64,000 nucleotides of DNA from Leucocoprinus leucothites (GCA_013368445.1 JAACJO010000015.1:620001-684000), one strand, 5' to 3'; shown: positions 34,501-47,580, counted from the first letter of the stretch. Notes: generated from the sequence alone by a model not told the origin. Numbers and translations are program-made.

Positions 34501-37500
34501 TGAATATGGGCAATTCGGTATTCGCAGCCACCCCGTATAGAGCATCCATAATCGTCGTGGATATGATATTGTATTCGTCCGTTTCTACGGGCGTTTTGTT
34601 TCCAGGCCAGTAGATTGCGTTGTCTGCCGCAAAGCATCGATCTGCCAGGGTATGCAGATAAAGGGTCGGGATGATGGTGACAAGAACCCATCGGTTGTAT
34701 AAAGCCTCGTTGTTCCCATACTCATCCAGTCGTATGGATCTCCTGTCAGACGCAAGAATAAACGGGGCAGAAATATGGACAGGGAGGTCCAATTTGATTG
34801 GAAGAGGGAGGGTTGAGAAAAGAGAATGACCGCCGGAGTAAGGAGCGGAGCACGAAGCCATCCGGACAATGACTGGAAGTCTGAGTCGGTACTGGTCTTG
34901 TAATGATGACAGGAAGGATGGGTGATCGTCTTCGTTGATAGTCAACGATAGGACTCGCCATTCTTGAGATTGGCTGCTAGAGGGCTCCCGAATGAATGCC
35001 GTTTGAAGGGTGAGGTTGGGTAAAACTCGGGTAGGACTTCCATGCAAGGCTGCAGCCGACCAGGAAAGGGTGAGAGTCCGGACTCGTCGCTCGAAGCACT
35101 GGATAGTTGTAATTGAGGTGAACAAAAGACATTTCGAAGCGATCTTCTCGAAGCTTGAGATCACACTTGGCAGTGCTATTCTTCTTTTGAAAATCAGTTC
35201 CGTACCCGGAAGCGATTGATCATCAGCCCTAACAGGGAGACGGAAGAGAGTCTTCAGAAGTGACGTCAGATCAACCGTAGTTCAAAGAAAAATTAGTACA
35301 TACGCCATTGTAAGCATATGCCTGGTTCAAATCATCAGGGGGGTTGAAGTCAAAGAGCCCTAGCAGAGGGGTCAGATGGTCGCCATAGAGTCTAATCAAG
35401 CGTGAGCTTAGGGCAATAGTAAGTTTATGAGATTCGCACTTCCTAACAGTGGAGAGTGGAAGCCGTAATGCAACTCGACCAACAGAAAGATGGGCCTTGC
35501 AGGGGTTGAGAAAGAGTACTTGATCCCGAGAAATAATGATTGCGAGCTGCGGACATGTTATTGAATCGTTATGCAGCATGATGTTGTAGTGAACGAACAA
35601 ACCTCCGTGACGTGGAACATAGTGAGGGCTCCCAATCCAAATTGTCCGATTGTATCCCTCCTACCCGCCTTTCCACCTATACCAGTACGAAGAATGCCTC
35701 TGAAATCCTCATCTGTAAACACGCTGTTATTATGGACGACGAGCGCCGGAGCACGTTGGAAGCTACGGCAGTGCGACGAGATCAAGGCTTTGCCAGGAGA
35801 ATCCTGGTGATCGTGGAGAATGTTAAATTCAGTTGCGCCGGCGTCTGATGCGTTTGCAAGGAATTCAAGCAGTAGTTGAGAGTCTGTATATTCTCTCAGT
35901 CGATTACGGATTGTCGTTAGGAGATCTTCGCCCATGTCAAGATCGTCTTCGAGTTGACTCTCAGTGGAGACCAGGCCCAAACGTCTCATACTAAGTTCGT
36001 TTGCGAGGCCCTCCGAGATGTTTGAGTGAGCGAGAAAATTAGCATTGGTGTCAACAAGGCATGAGCGTGAACCAAGGTCGTTGTAGCAGATGCTGTCGAA
36101 TGGCCGTAGGATACCGTCGATATCAGGAATGATGAGCCTGGTGCGTTCCGAGGACGAGAGTTGAGGGAGCCAACTGAAGAGGCGAATGACACCGAGTACG
36201 ACAGCGCGTTCAGCCGGTACATTGGTGCGCGAATCATAGAGCGACTGTAGGTGGTTCAAAATGGTTTCCTTTGAGGGTCTGGTCTCTGGTAAGTTTGGTT
36301 GGACTATGAACTGAGAGGTAGAGAACCCGCACCTGTCAACACAACCCATGTCTCGAAGGAACTTGCGTATTCGAGTGTCGAGGGAAACCGAATAGAATCC
36401 AACTTCGGGAAGGTCTTCCCCACCAAGGAGAGCAAAAGGAACAGACACAAGGGTCTGTTTACGAGTGGGGACCCATTTGTGGCCATCGAGAAGCACCCGA
36501 AGTGAGGCGAGCTCGTTCATACCAAATTTGCGCCGCCCAATATGCTCAACTATGTCGTGAACCTTCTGATACGATGGCTCGGTAGACTCCAAAACTTTGA
36601 TCAACTGCTGCGATAACACTTCAAAAGGCACTTCAACGTCCCAGTGAAAGGCCTTGCGGAGGTAGTATCCGATATGCACGTCTGCGCTGACCATTGGCAT
36701 GACTTCATCGAACAGGTGAGTTAGGCCTTGATGAGACGACGCGTCTCGACATGAAAGCGGATTCTCGAGCCCCGTCGATGTTGGAATCCATTTCAGGTCC
36801 CAGGAAAGGGTGGAATCAAATAGCCGGCGACAGTTATAGCCTTGTCCACTGACATAGTTGATGAGTGTTGTTGCAAGTCGCTCGGACTCGGGTGCTTGGC
36901 TGCTAGCGATGAACCGGATGCGGTCCCGAAGGATGTCAAGAGATAGTGCAGTGATGAAGAGGTTCAAACTGCGGATGCAGCTGACGATGACTTGGTATGA
37001 TGCCTGAGACGTGTCCGGCAGAGTGGAAGAGGCACCAGGATAGAGTTGTGCGAGTGACACTTCGGGATCAACGAGATTTTTAGGCGCTCGATGCCTCCCA
37101 TCACGTGCAGGGATAAATTCAATGCAAGCCAGACGGTCGAATATCCCGCGCGACACAGAGGAAGAATTTGACACTAGATATTGAACAAAAGCAAGGCGAG
37201 TTTCGAGAGATTGAGACTTGAAATGTTTGAGCATAAGATCTTGCATTTCACTCGCGGATAGCGGTGAGGGGTGATTTGGATCAAGGTACTGCAAGATGTC
37301 TTGTTTTATGGACTGAAGATTAATCCAGGTCGTAGAAGCGACTTGAGGCACCATAGGAACAGAAGTGGGATCGACGCCGCGAACGGTATGGAAACTTGGA
37401 ACTGACGCGGGATTGGATGACGAGTCGTTGTTGGGGGAGGAGAGGAGAGGATACATGGGAACAGAACGGAGACGAGAACGAAGTAAAGGGTCAGTAGAAA

Positions 37501-40043
37501 TGGGACCATGTGTGAAAGACGAGGAAGACAGGTGTCGAATGAAGTACGCAGATAGCTGGCTAGCTTGATCTTCTGTAAATCTCGCATAAATCTTTGAGGG
37601 AAGGGCACGAAGTAGAGCATGGATATTGGAACAGGGAAAGAGGTTCTTGAGCGCTCCTTGTGTTTCATCTTTCACACGAGGATCAAGTACGATTAGACCC
37701 AGCATCTCCAAAAGCTCCACGATTTTGGGCTCGACGTGCGTACTGAAGATGGTCTCCGTCCTCCGCCGCAACCCCTGAGTGGTTGGAGCTAGGAAAAAAG
37801 GATTGAAGAGCTCCAGATTCCAGGACGACTCCTGCGCACAACTCCAGAACTGGTCCAACCAATCAATCTGATCGCTATGCGGTACTCCACGGTGTTCATT
37901 AACATAAGGAGAGGCATTAAGATACGTAACAACCTGATTTGAGTCAACTGTGGTGATGTTGAGGACGGTGAGACCGTATTCCAAAAGAATGCGGCGTGTA
38001 TCAGGCATCAGGCGTTGAAGGGATATGGCATCTGGGTTGTAGGATCCAAAAAGGGTTTCTTCCGCTTCGTTGAGCAGAACTCGAGTTAACGAAGAGTGGG
38101 AAGGATCCCTTGCGTCGAGTTCTACACGGTTCTGGTTGACGGACGGGGCGAGAGGTAGACCGATGATGAAATTACAGTCAAGTGTTGAGAGTAGATACGC
38201 AAGGATGATGTCAATGTCTGCATCGTTAAGACTCTTCAATTCGTGAGCTAAATTCTAAGCTCGGAGTTAGCTGACAGAACGGTAAAGAATCAAAGCCCTG
38301 CGCACCAGTAACTCAGAATGAGCGACTTGTGGAGAAAGAATCCGAATGTTGTCTGCTAAATGATAATCCAAGATTATCTGCGTGATGTATTGTGGCGGCT
38401 GTGTTATTGCAAGGCCAGTACGGGCAAGGACATCCAAGGCGCTATCAGCTGTTGATAATTCTGCAATCAGGAACGACTCCGCCATTCCATATGCAGGAGA
38501 GCTTTGTCCATAGAATGGCCATATTGGGAGACTGATAGCGTATTTTGTGACGTTACGGGGCATGTCCTTCCAATAAAAGTAGTCTCCTGACTGAACGTCT
38601 GCTTGAGGGACCGGCCAGGCATCGAAAATCTCTGTCATTTGATCATTTCGAACGAGGACCTCGAGAAGAGATGCCCAAGCTTTGGGGATAAAGGTATCAA
38701 AAAGTAGTTGGTTCCACTCGATGAGCGCACTAAACAAACAATTTAGATTAGATGAAGGAACGGAAAACTTTGATCACATACTGGTCATCGGAATTTTTGA
38801 CGATGCCAACCTCGCCACCATTTCGAAGGTTCTGTCGCGATTGCGTGAGGGAGAATAAAGCATTGATATGAATAGGAAATTCTGTTCTTAGGGGCAGGGG
38901 AAGAAAGGTGAAGAGACGCCCTATTTTAGTTGAACAAGGCAAGTTTAGAGGGTAAGCAAGATCGATAGAAGGAATCAGCTTGTGTTGTGAGAGGGTGGTC
39001 GTCGGATTCCCTCCGAGGCGTTCGGAGAGCATTTCCACTGCCTCTTTTTCGGAGAAAGGAGCATGGAGGATCCTCCATTCTCGCTCCTCCGAAGAGTCGG
39101 GCAGGAGCGTTCGGATCCTAGATTTCTGAATTTTGTATTGACCATAAAATTCTGTGGGGCTTTTGTCAACAGTGACAGAGCCAATCTCCGTCCTGCTGCC
39201 ATCAATACCGATCTCGTAAATCTCGATTGAAGTGACATTATGCAAGTAGAGGAGAGCGATATTCAACTCTTCAAGCGCAAAGCTCTTCAGAAGTTGCGAA
39301 ATCTCATCGGGAGATATCGCCCTGTTACCAATCTGGCTTGATGATTTGCGTAAGGGAAGACGAAAGACAGATCCATTGAATGGCTGCGTCAATCCGGAAG
39401 AAGGGAGGAATGCGTCAAAACTAGAAAGATGGTCCCTGTATATCTCAGTATCCTCGAGGACGCTGAACTTCACACCTCCAATAGCAAAGTCGTGTTGCGG
39501 GTCGAGTATTGCCAATTGAGAGCCCGACAGGATGTGGGGAGTGTCGGTAATCTGAAATTCGCTGAGTGATGCAGTCCAACAATACCACAAAGACGCACAT
39601 GGTAGCACGAACGAAAACCGATTCCATATTTTCCTATCTTTCTACAAAAGAGCATAAGAGGAGGCATTCTGTGGAGAATAAATTCAAACCTACGATGTAT
39701 CAGCTACTTTTGAAGATCGATGGATATTTTGAAGCGCCTTCCAATCTTCTTCCTGGATAAGCTCATCGTTGTAGGCAAGGAGGGCCGGACCTTGTGTTTC
39801 AGCTAGGTGCGGATGGTATATAGAAGCGGACTCATGGATTCGACGATCGAGGACAAAAGTCTGACAATTTGAGGTTGAGGGTCATAACTGAAGTAAGAAT
39901 GGTGAACGAACCTGCTTGGTAGCTTTGGCATCGTCTGAGTTCTGTAACAGCTCACGCAACAGTCCAATGGAGAATGGGTAGCTCCCCAAAATCGCGCGAA
40001 TAGCGTCGGTTGGTGCAACGTTCTCACCAAAGCCTTCAGGCAT
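31592..40043 (-). CDS. Giant GHKL-ATPase/BTB protein, copy 2 (sacsin-like)
   Basis: Head-to-tail duplicate of the 22157-30591 gene, starting MPEGFGENVAPTDAIRAILG at 40043. It has the same parts in the same order: N-box LLRELLQNSDDAKAT, KIGKYGIGFRSCYH and ITDTPHILSG; middle region with LARTGLAITQPPQYIT; second module LLLEFLANASDAGATEFNIL, IGQFGLGALTMFHVTEV; and BTB domain CTDVSFICDPPDDEPLSAHR then AYLAAYTTHFNEMFSGSF. It ends LATAENTEATELIDHCKKYR then QRNKALIAKAIAQAQA, which copy 1 has lost. Introns fall at matching places; for example, both copies have one after HSELL/HAELL with a CTAAC- or TAACT-like branch site. One discontinuity was found near 34060-34130, at the same place as in copy 1, with an in-frame TGA before GLNV. 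Otherwise the frame is clean, so this is the better-preserved copy. Confidence 0.82.
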
Positions 40044-41617
40044 GTTGGTCTTTGGTTGGGGGCACGCTCAAGCAAGCTGTGCTATTGTTATATGGGGGAT
40101 AGGGATAGATGATGTTGTGTTTTGTGACAGGATCAAGCTTCTATGATGCCCTTGTTCTGGATATAGTCCTGATAAGGCCTCGTGGAGTCGGCATCCGCAG
40201 GATTATCAGATACAGTACGGCCTACACACTGACAATAGGCATCCGGTAAAAGCTCATTCGCCCGTACTGCTCGTACCTCCTTCCAGGCTTCACCGCTTTT
40301 TTAAGTACAAGGCGAATCTCCCCTCGAATGGATGGGGATGGTGAAGAGAAATCCATGTCTGGAGGATGTATATCAGTGTTTCTATGAGCACGAGCGTTTG
40401 ACTCCGGGAAGTCTGAGCTTGCTGATCATGATCGAGATGACTCGTGGGCACTCCAAAGGCCAATGGGACGAAGCTTGTGACAGCGACAAAGCTCTGGCTG
40501 GCTGACGTGACCAGACGCGTGATGCTACCGCGGAGTCTGGTATCAGAACTCAGCACAGTATTGTTTTGTAGCCAGCTCCAGTTTGAATACATCAAATACC
40601 TCCAAGGCCCCAATACTTCAGAACAAGAGTCTTGAATGCCTTGATATCGGTATCTCTAGTTCCAGAATCAGAATAACCTAAAGATCAAATTTCCAGGACC
40701 TTGAAACCGTGTGGTACTCATGCAAGGACACAAAACAATCTAGCCTTGGTGAGGCACCCCCAAAGAACTCGTGTTCACTATTCAATGATCGATAGAGAGA
40801 TGCAATAAGTATGTCAAAGTTGATTCTGGGATGGCACGGCAAATCATGTCTCTCTCACATGCTAGACAACTATGATACTTTTCGTCGACAATGTCAAAGG
40901 ATATCCTTGTTCCACGTTCCTCCAGAGTCCATACATCAGTAGCTCAGGATCAAGTGCCATAAATGCCACTGAGCGGTGGACGGAAATAATTAACGAGCCC
41001 TCATGCCTTTGAACATCGGAAGAATCAGGCTGTCATAAGAACTTGGGTTGTAGGAGCATTCAGGTTGAGTGGCAGCTCTTTCCGAAAATGATTTCGATGT
41101 GGTGCTTATACTCTATTGTTAGTAAATTGGGCGCTGCGGTAAGTAATCACGAGATCATTATGTCCGCGAAGTGATAGGAATTAGTGAATATCCTCGTGAA
41201 GGTGAACATCTAAGGAGTCATTGGTCCGTCTTGGCTTGAGAATGCACCCTTATCCATTGCTAAGTATAGCAGGTAGTATTAATATAAACCTCATAACTTG
41301 TGATCTTGGCAGCCTTCCTGTCTTGGGTTTCCGTGAAGCACCGCCAACTTGGAACCTTTTGGACATTCACCCCTCAACCGTGTAAAGATTATCTTACCCC
41401 ACATAGGCTTGCCCCAACTCCTTCGTACACGTATGGTATGCGATACTTATCATGGAATGGAGGTAAGTCGCTCATGACCTCTTTACTGTTACCAACCCCG
41501 AATAATGAGGCAACTCATTCAGATCTAATCTTGTGGCGGGGGTCATGCCGAAATGAAGACTATTTAATAAGAGGGAAGGAAATTGGCACCTAGTCCATCT
41601 CGTTCTGTCCCCCCACG
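40044..41617. other. Intergenic, 1.6 kb
   Basis: Divergent promoter region between GHKL-BTB copy 2 and the sugar transporter. A minus-strand open frame at 40290-40613 and others have no motif or splice support. No RNA gene or repeat recognised. Confidence 0.5.
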
Positions 41618-44106
41618 ATGTCGGCGGAAAGCGACTCGCAATCTGGAAAAGGGAACCGCGATGCCGAAAAGCACGAACCCCGTCACCAAGTGGACTTGGT
41701 GAACAACGTTCAGGCCAAGTATGTAATTCCAACCAATCCATCTTCGATTACTTGATTCACCTTCTTTCTTAAGGATTCAGAACCCTTTGTACGGGCTCTC
41801 TCGTGATCAGCTCTTGAAGCAAGTCGAAGAGTTTACTCAGGAAAAAGGATTCGAAGATAAGCTAGAGCTCTTCCAAAAGGCCGCTCTGCTCGCCCAACGC
41901 CCGAAGGAATTCGAAAGCATCCCAGAATTGACAGAGAGTGACAAAGAGATCATTCGCAGGGAGACAACACGTAAGGAGTACCCCAAACCTCATTCAATGC
42001 GTATCGTTAAAGCTCCACCCAGACAGGTGGAGCCAGCCCAAGGCGCTGTATATGACAGTGATCATATGCAGTCTGGCCGCGGCCGTGCAGTGCGTACTTC
42101 CTATTACAATTGGTGTGACATCTGGCGCCGACGACCCGCTTTTGCAGAGGGTGGGACCAGACAGGATCAAACGGCGCCAACCTCTCATTCCCCAACGAGT
42201 TCGGTTTGCTCGGCGGGCCAAACGCTGCCCGGAATGAATGGATAGTTGGTGTCATTAATGCTGGGTACGTTGTCCTTTTTGCTCATATTCAACCGAAATC
42301 TTAATCGCGATCCTGTGATTCTGCAAATGAACCTCAGCCCTTATATTGCTTCGTGTCTGGTTGGGTGTTGGCTTACTGATCCTCTGAACTACTTTTGGGG
42401 GCGCAGAGGAACACTCTTTTGGTGTGGTATCTTCTGTATCTTCAGCGTGATTGGTCAAGGACTGGCACAGACATGGGAGCAGCTCTTTGTATGTTCCTTA
42501 CGTATCCAAATACCCCATCAATTAGTCTGACCGCTGAATGGAAAATAGGTCTGTCGCTTGCTTCTCGGGCTCGGTATGGGCCCAAAAGCAACTACCTCGC
42601 CTGTTTTTGCTGCAGAAAACGTCCCCGCCAGTATTCGTGGTGGGCTTGTCATGTCTTGGCAGCTGTGGGTTAGTGCAGTCCACCATATGTCATCCCGATC
42701 AAGATCACAACTGACTCTCCACAAGACCGCATTTGGTATCCTCTTAGGTTTTTCCGCAAACTTGATTCTGTTTAACCTTGGAGAACTCGCTTGGCGACTC
42801 GACCTTGGCGCAGCATTCCTTCCAGCCGTACCGCTCACGATCGGTATCTATTTTTGTCCTGAATCGCCTCGTTGGTACATGAAGAAGGATCGATATCAAG
42901 ATGCCTTCAAGTCTTTCTGCAGGCTTCGGAATAGCGAACTTCAAGCTGCACGCGACCTTTATTACGTTCACCAGCAGCTCGTGGCAGAATTTGAAGTTTT
43001 GAAAGGATCGACATATCTCGGACGCTTCTTCGAGCTCTTTACCGTCCCGAGAGTCAGACGAGCGACACTCGCAAGCTGGGTCGTAATGATCGCGCAGCAG
43101 ATGTGTGGCATTAACATCATTGCTTTTTATTCGTCCACTATTTTCCTTCAAGCGAACTACACTGAACACGATGCGCTCCTAGCGTCTTGGGGTTTTGGTC
43201 TGGTGAACTGGCTCTTTGCCTTCCCCGCTGTCTGGGTGAGTGTTTTACTCGAGGGCATTGGCCAAATAATCTGGTATACTGATAAGATCTGAATAGACGA
43301 TTGATACCTTTGGACGCCGCAATCTACTTCTCTTCACGTTCCCGAACATGGCATGGACCCTTCTCGCTGCAGGCTTCTCATTCTACATCCCGGAGAATAA
43401 CCCTGCGAGGACCCCTCTGATTGCACTCTTTGTCTTCCTCTTTGCCGGTGTGTACCACTAATACCATACCTCATTTACCCTATTGATTTGAGTATCTGCA
43501 GCATTCTATTCTCCGGGGGAGGGTCCTGTACCCTACACCTACTCTGCTGAAGTGTTCCCACTCACACACCGTGAAATGGGCATGTACGTTCTCACTTCTT
43601 ATTATCGGCCGCGGAACAAAACCTCACAGTTCTTGTAGGTCTTGGGCTGTCGCTACTTGTCTTTTCTGGGCCTCAGTTCTATCCTTGACATTCCCTCGCA
43701 TGCTCGCTGCTCTTGGGAGCGTCGGAGGTATATCCCCTTCCCAATCCCTTGAATCGACTGGATACTTATAGTGCATTGCAGCGTTCGGATTCTACGCGGG
43801 CCTCAATGTACTCGCTTTCATCATGATCTTTTTCTTGATGCCGGGTCAGTCTTATTATCTCTTTATTCTAGAGACATTGCGACCGTGCTTATATTGTGAA
43901 CAGAAACGAAACAGCGAACGCTAGAAGAACTCGATTATGTCTTCGCAGTTCCCACCTACAGGCATGCTTCGTATCAGCTCACAGAATTCTTACCGTATTG
44001 GATCCGTCGCTGGGTTCTCTTCCAAAGGAACACCGAGTTGAAACCACTGTATAACTTTGATGAGGTTCAGTCGATTACTGTATTCGAGAAGGGCGTCGGA
44101 CATTGA
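41618..44106 (+). CDS. MFS sugar-porter transporter
   Basis: Proton-linked or facilitative sugar/polyol carrier of the plasma membrane, major facilitator superfamily, sugar porter family. The ATG at 41618 gives [20 protein letters not shown] and a long hydrophilic N-terminus with [20 protein letters not shown]. Family signatures follow in order: [11 protein letters not shown] (loop 2-3), [67 protein letters not shown] (loop 8-9), [20 protein letters not shown], and [15 protein letters not shown] after the last helix. About eight introns; roughly 570 residues, longer than average because of the N-terminal tail of about 100 residues, a feature of some basidiomycete polyol/sugar carriers. The actual substrate cannot be read from sequence. 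Confidence 0.92.
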
Positions 44107-44440
44107 AGATTGATTCCATTATTCGAGTACGTTGGTGTATATTCTAATTTGATTAACAGAGGACTCGTTTGTACCTCGTGTCGCCTTGGTTATTTATTGA
44201 CGTTCATGACCATTTGTACCTCGGCACTTACTTGCCTTGCCATGCTCATCACCAGCACTACCTCTGAGTCGGCTAGTAAATATGAACGCCTATCGTGAAC
44301 AAAATTACTTCAACTTTTGAAAGTGAGGATACATTATACAAGTGGTCTTGACAAGGTGGGTGGTAGGTAATCAACACTAAGCAACTCGAGTTCATAACGA
44401 TCTTTCTGGCTCGCATGACGACAAAATTTCCTTCCCGAGA

Positions 44441-44638
44441 CTATCCAACGAATACACAACAATCCTGCTTCCCGTAACCTGGGCATGACCAGTGCGTGTT
44501 CACGAGGCCTTGGCAGGTGCCGGCCTTGACGCAGTCCCCACCCATCGTCTCGCAAGTTGGCCGTTCAGACTGAGCATTAGAGCCAACACCCAGAATGAGA
44601 AGGGCGATGAAAGTAGAAGTAACGCTGATGAACTTCAT
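44441..44638 (-). CDS. Small secreted cysteine-rich protein SSP1
   Basis: A 65-residue protein. Residues 1-22 (MKFISVTSTFIALLILGVGS then NA) form a signal peptide with a likely cut after Ala. The mature part of about 42 residues has six cysteines: C-X6-C-X5-C-X9-C-X7-CC. The same framework occurs in five further genes on the same strand up to 61.5 kb. The leader carries an intron (GTATGT ... TTATAG) ending 3 nt before the ATG, and TATAAAAC lies about 230 bp upstream of the ATG (44867-44874). No known domain is recognised. It could be a secreted effector-like, antimicrobial-like or surface peptide; the sequence does not say which. Confidence 0.8.
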   Translation of the reverse strand: MKFISVTSTFIALLILGVGSNAQSERPTCETMGGDCVKAGTCQGLVNTHWSCPGYGKQDCCVFVG

Positions 44639-45497
44639 TGTCTATAATCATGGTATTGTTAGTTATATATCCTCTTGTCATTCCTGAGCAGGGGACGGAC
44701 ATACGTTAAGTAGAAGAGCTTAATGGAAAGTTTGCTAGAGTGTTGAGGACGATAGAGCCTGAAGATCTAAGATAAGAGGAAGTTTCATTTTTTGCGGAAA
44801 ATAAAAGCTTACCGCTGGAGAGAAGTGCCGAGTACAGCTATTGTACTAGCTAGCCCGGATGGAGGGGTTTTATACAATTTAGAGTCTCGAATGATGCCCT
44901 TGGGCCCCATGACAGCTTGAAGTGTTTCGTTAACACGGGCTTAAACCGCAGTCATGGCAGTGCATCATGGAGTGTTTTTGACTTCTAGTCAATACATACT
45001 TTAATGGACATGTACTACTAACCGGGTTAGGTCAGCTGCCGCTCTATAAGCAATTTCAATGTCTTTCATTTTGAGTGGCTGAAACACTTGATACGGATGC
45101 ATTGGTGTTGTTCCAGTATTTCTGGGGTTTTGCGATAATTCCATTACGGTCGGTGCGAGTTGATAAATGGAGAAGTTCAAGCCTCACTAACTGTAGAACG
45201 TCACGGTAGTTCCTTATCTGATTCATGACAGTCTCGTGACACCGTTTATTCTCTCTATTATTAGATTACATATATATATGAGCGTTCCCCTGTACTTACC
45301 CGTCCTCAGCGGCTCATTCTACTCTTACCCTGAGGACCTCGTACTCATAGAGTACTCTCTACACTAACTAGTGTCCTTCAAAAAATTATGCGATTATTGT
45401 ATGGCTAGGTTCGTGCAAAAGTTTGGGTGGGCGCATCAGAAAGCGCCTTGGATAGGAACGTTGACACTTGGTCTGGGGAAGAGATCAAGAAAAATGC
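44639..45497. other. SSP1 promoter and leader region, then featureless DNA
   Basis: Contains the SSP1 leader intron (about 44642-44704) and the TATA-like box at 44867-44874. The remainder shows nothing recognisable. Confidence 0.5.
44867..44874 (-). promoter_or_regulatory. TATA-like box of SSP1
   Basis: TATAAAAC on the minus strand about 230 bp upstream of the SSP1 ATG. Equivalent boxes lie upstream of the other members: about 51393-51404, 54384-54390, 56038-56046, 58880-58888 and 61689-61696, most with AAGACCTT, AAGCCTTG or AAACCTTG just after. Confidence 0.5.
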
Positions 45498-46130
45498 TCA
45501 AATCAAGGTGCCCGACAACCTCTTATTCTTCGACCTGCAACCAGTAGATAGGTAGAAATTCGGAACGCAATCGTCACGGTTTTGCAAGGTGTTAGGGCAT
45601 CGAACATGAAACAACCGGTTCTTCATTGTTTGCTCTACGCCGTGAGATGGAATGTCTGCAGAACCGAATGGGCTGGGAAAGGGAGATTTGTGGGAGACTC
45701 GGAAGTGATAATAGAGGGTAATAGATAAAGACTTGACTCGGATGTGGCTCTCCATGATCAGCGCTCAACCTTCGCGCGAGCTGCGCTTGATTGGCACGAC
45801 CCATCTCAAACGGTTTATACGTTCTTATGAACTCGATGATGGAATTATCGGGCACATTATGCTGTTCGACGACCTTGCTGATGTACTGATACGAGAAGCA
45901 AAATTACACCGAATAGCAGGAAATTGCACAGCGTGAAGTAACTAATATTATGACCACCACCACAGGGGTCGAACCTGCTTTCTCCTGGTTGCGGTGAAAT
46001 GGTCGTGGTCGGACACGATGTCATTTTTCCAGGCGTCCATGGTATTAAATAGCTCCACCCGCGGGGTGTACGGCCAATCGATAATTGACGGAAAAGCAAG
46101 AGACTGCAATCGAACATTATTCATAGACAT
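45498..46130 (-). CDS. Orphan small protein, three exons
   Basis: Three exons join in frame across good splice sites. The ATG at 46130 gives MSMNNVRLQSLAFPSIIDWP, running to DHDHFTATRRKQ. An intron of about 88 nt follows, then YISKVVEQHNVPDNSIIEFI to RRLSADHGEPHP. After a second intron comes NIPSHGVEQTMKNRLFHVRC then PNTLQNRDDCVPN, with the stop at 45498. About 155 residues, soluble, with no signal peptide or recognised domain. Clean joins across two introns argue that it is real; I do not know the family. It sits between SSP1 and the GTPase gene. Confidence 0.5.
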
Positions 46131-46469
46131 GAACGCAGAGGTGCAAACTATCAGCAATTTCGGCTTGGAAAGCGGCCGGAAAGTAAATTGTCAAGAAGGA
46201 GATTCTCCCAATTTATATACAAGCAGAAATTTGTAAAGAGCTAATCATAGAAACACGAATGCTGTTTCCTTGTGTCAGAAGCCATACCTGGTGGACACGG
46301 AGAAACGATCTATGGGGATCATAGTTATGAATGATGGTTCCAAAATTGTTGAGCAGGAAGAGAGGCAGTAGAAGGAATTCGAGAGGCCGCCTGGAAAATG
46401 AAGGTGACTCCGGAAAATGTTTGAGATAGCGCTACATACAACCTAGGATGGTGATATCAAAGCTCGTGT
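46131..46469. other. Intergenic between GTPase and orphan gene
   Basis: About 340 bp, AT-rich, promoter side of the orphan gene. Extra 5' exons of that gene cannot be excluded. Confidence 0.4.
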
Positions 46470-47580
46470 CTAATTGTTACCTTCAGGAGGAGAGAGGTCT
46501 TGCTGGTGTGTTAATTGCGTGTGGGGTTCGGAATGGGGCGCTGACCCATGGTGAGCATCAGATAGAGGTGTACTGTGATAGGGGATGGGAGGTGATCCGG
46601 CGGGGTTCTCGGCTACACAGCGCCACAAAGAATACAACTTGCTGAGGAGCCACAGAAAAGCGGCCCACGATCTGGCCCGGGGAAGGTAACCTGCACGTGT
46701 AGAGTACTGACCATGTGTCGTTGAGCCGGCTGAATAGCTATTGTACGCGATAAAATAGTCTGGGATCGACAGTGCGATTTGTTGTAGCCACAGCTCCTTT
46801 GAAGCAACTCCCTTTGCGTCCTCGGGACACTTGGTGCTGATCAAATCCCGAACAACCTTGATAGACTCCTGGTACTCTGCTTCGAATAAGTTCCTCTTCC
46901 CTTTCGTGGCAGTCACGCACGCGTGACCGCTGAACTTCATATCCCGGCGAGTAAACTGCTTCTCGTTTTCATCCCACCAGCCATCCATCGGAACTTCATT
47001 CTCGAGTCCTGTAACGACCAGCACAATCGGAACCTCGCCTCGACAAATAATCCCCCAAAAGAGATCATAATTGACCTTGAGAATATCGCGGTACCTTGAC
47101 CCACGGATACAGTAAACGAGGAGACTGAGCCCACCCGCACTAAGATTACCGACGAGGTCCTGCAGGTGATGAAGTGCAACACCTGCTGGGACAGTTCCAG
47201 CCTCGGCCTCATTGAGGCCAGCGGTGTCCCAGATGGTGTAGCTGACGCCATCGATTGTGATGGGGTAGGCTTTGCTTTCGAAGGTGCAGCCTTCGGGGTG
47301 GTTACTAGTGGAAGCCACGTCTCCGTCCGCAAGCATGTTGATGATGCTACTCTTCCCCGTACCCGTCTCACCAAATATCACAATGTTCCTGTGTTCGGGT
47401 CGTTCAATACTTGTGAAAAGGGCCACGCGCTCAGGCTGCTGCATAGCTTGGGTGCCTCGCATATCTGGGCGTAGAGATATTAGACCCCGAAGCTCGAGGA
47501 GCAAGAAACAGGGATAAAAAACCTTGGTTTGCCTCTGCAATGTTGGAATTGTCGGAATTTGTGCGATTTTCTTCAGACAT
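46470..47580 (-). CDS. P-loop GTPase (G-domain protein, IMAP/AIG1-like)
   Basis: The ATG at 47580 gives MSEENRTNSDNSNIAEANQ; one 68-nt intron joins this to GTQAMQQPERVALF. The G domain follows: G1 P-loop IVIFGETGTGKSSIINML (about residues 47-64), a conserved EGCTFESKAYPI switch-I-like segment, G3 YTIWDTAGLNE, and a G4-like TGLE where classical GTPases have NKxD. Further segments are LSLLVYCIRGSRYRDILKVN and KGKRNLFEAEYQESIKVVRD. The C-terminal 80 residues are Pro/His/Ser-rich and may include an unrecognised intron. About 355 residues. This type of single-G-domain protein is common and expanded in mushroom genomes; no pathway is known to me. It is divergent from a broken paralogue at 48407. 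Confidence 0.82.

Noticed and set aside
40290..40613. 107-residue minus-strand frame upstream of giant-gene copy 2
   Set aside because: No signal peptide, motif or conservation with the spacer of copy 1.
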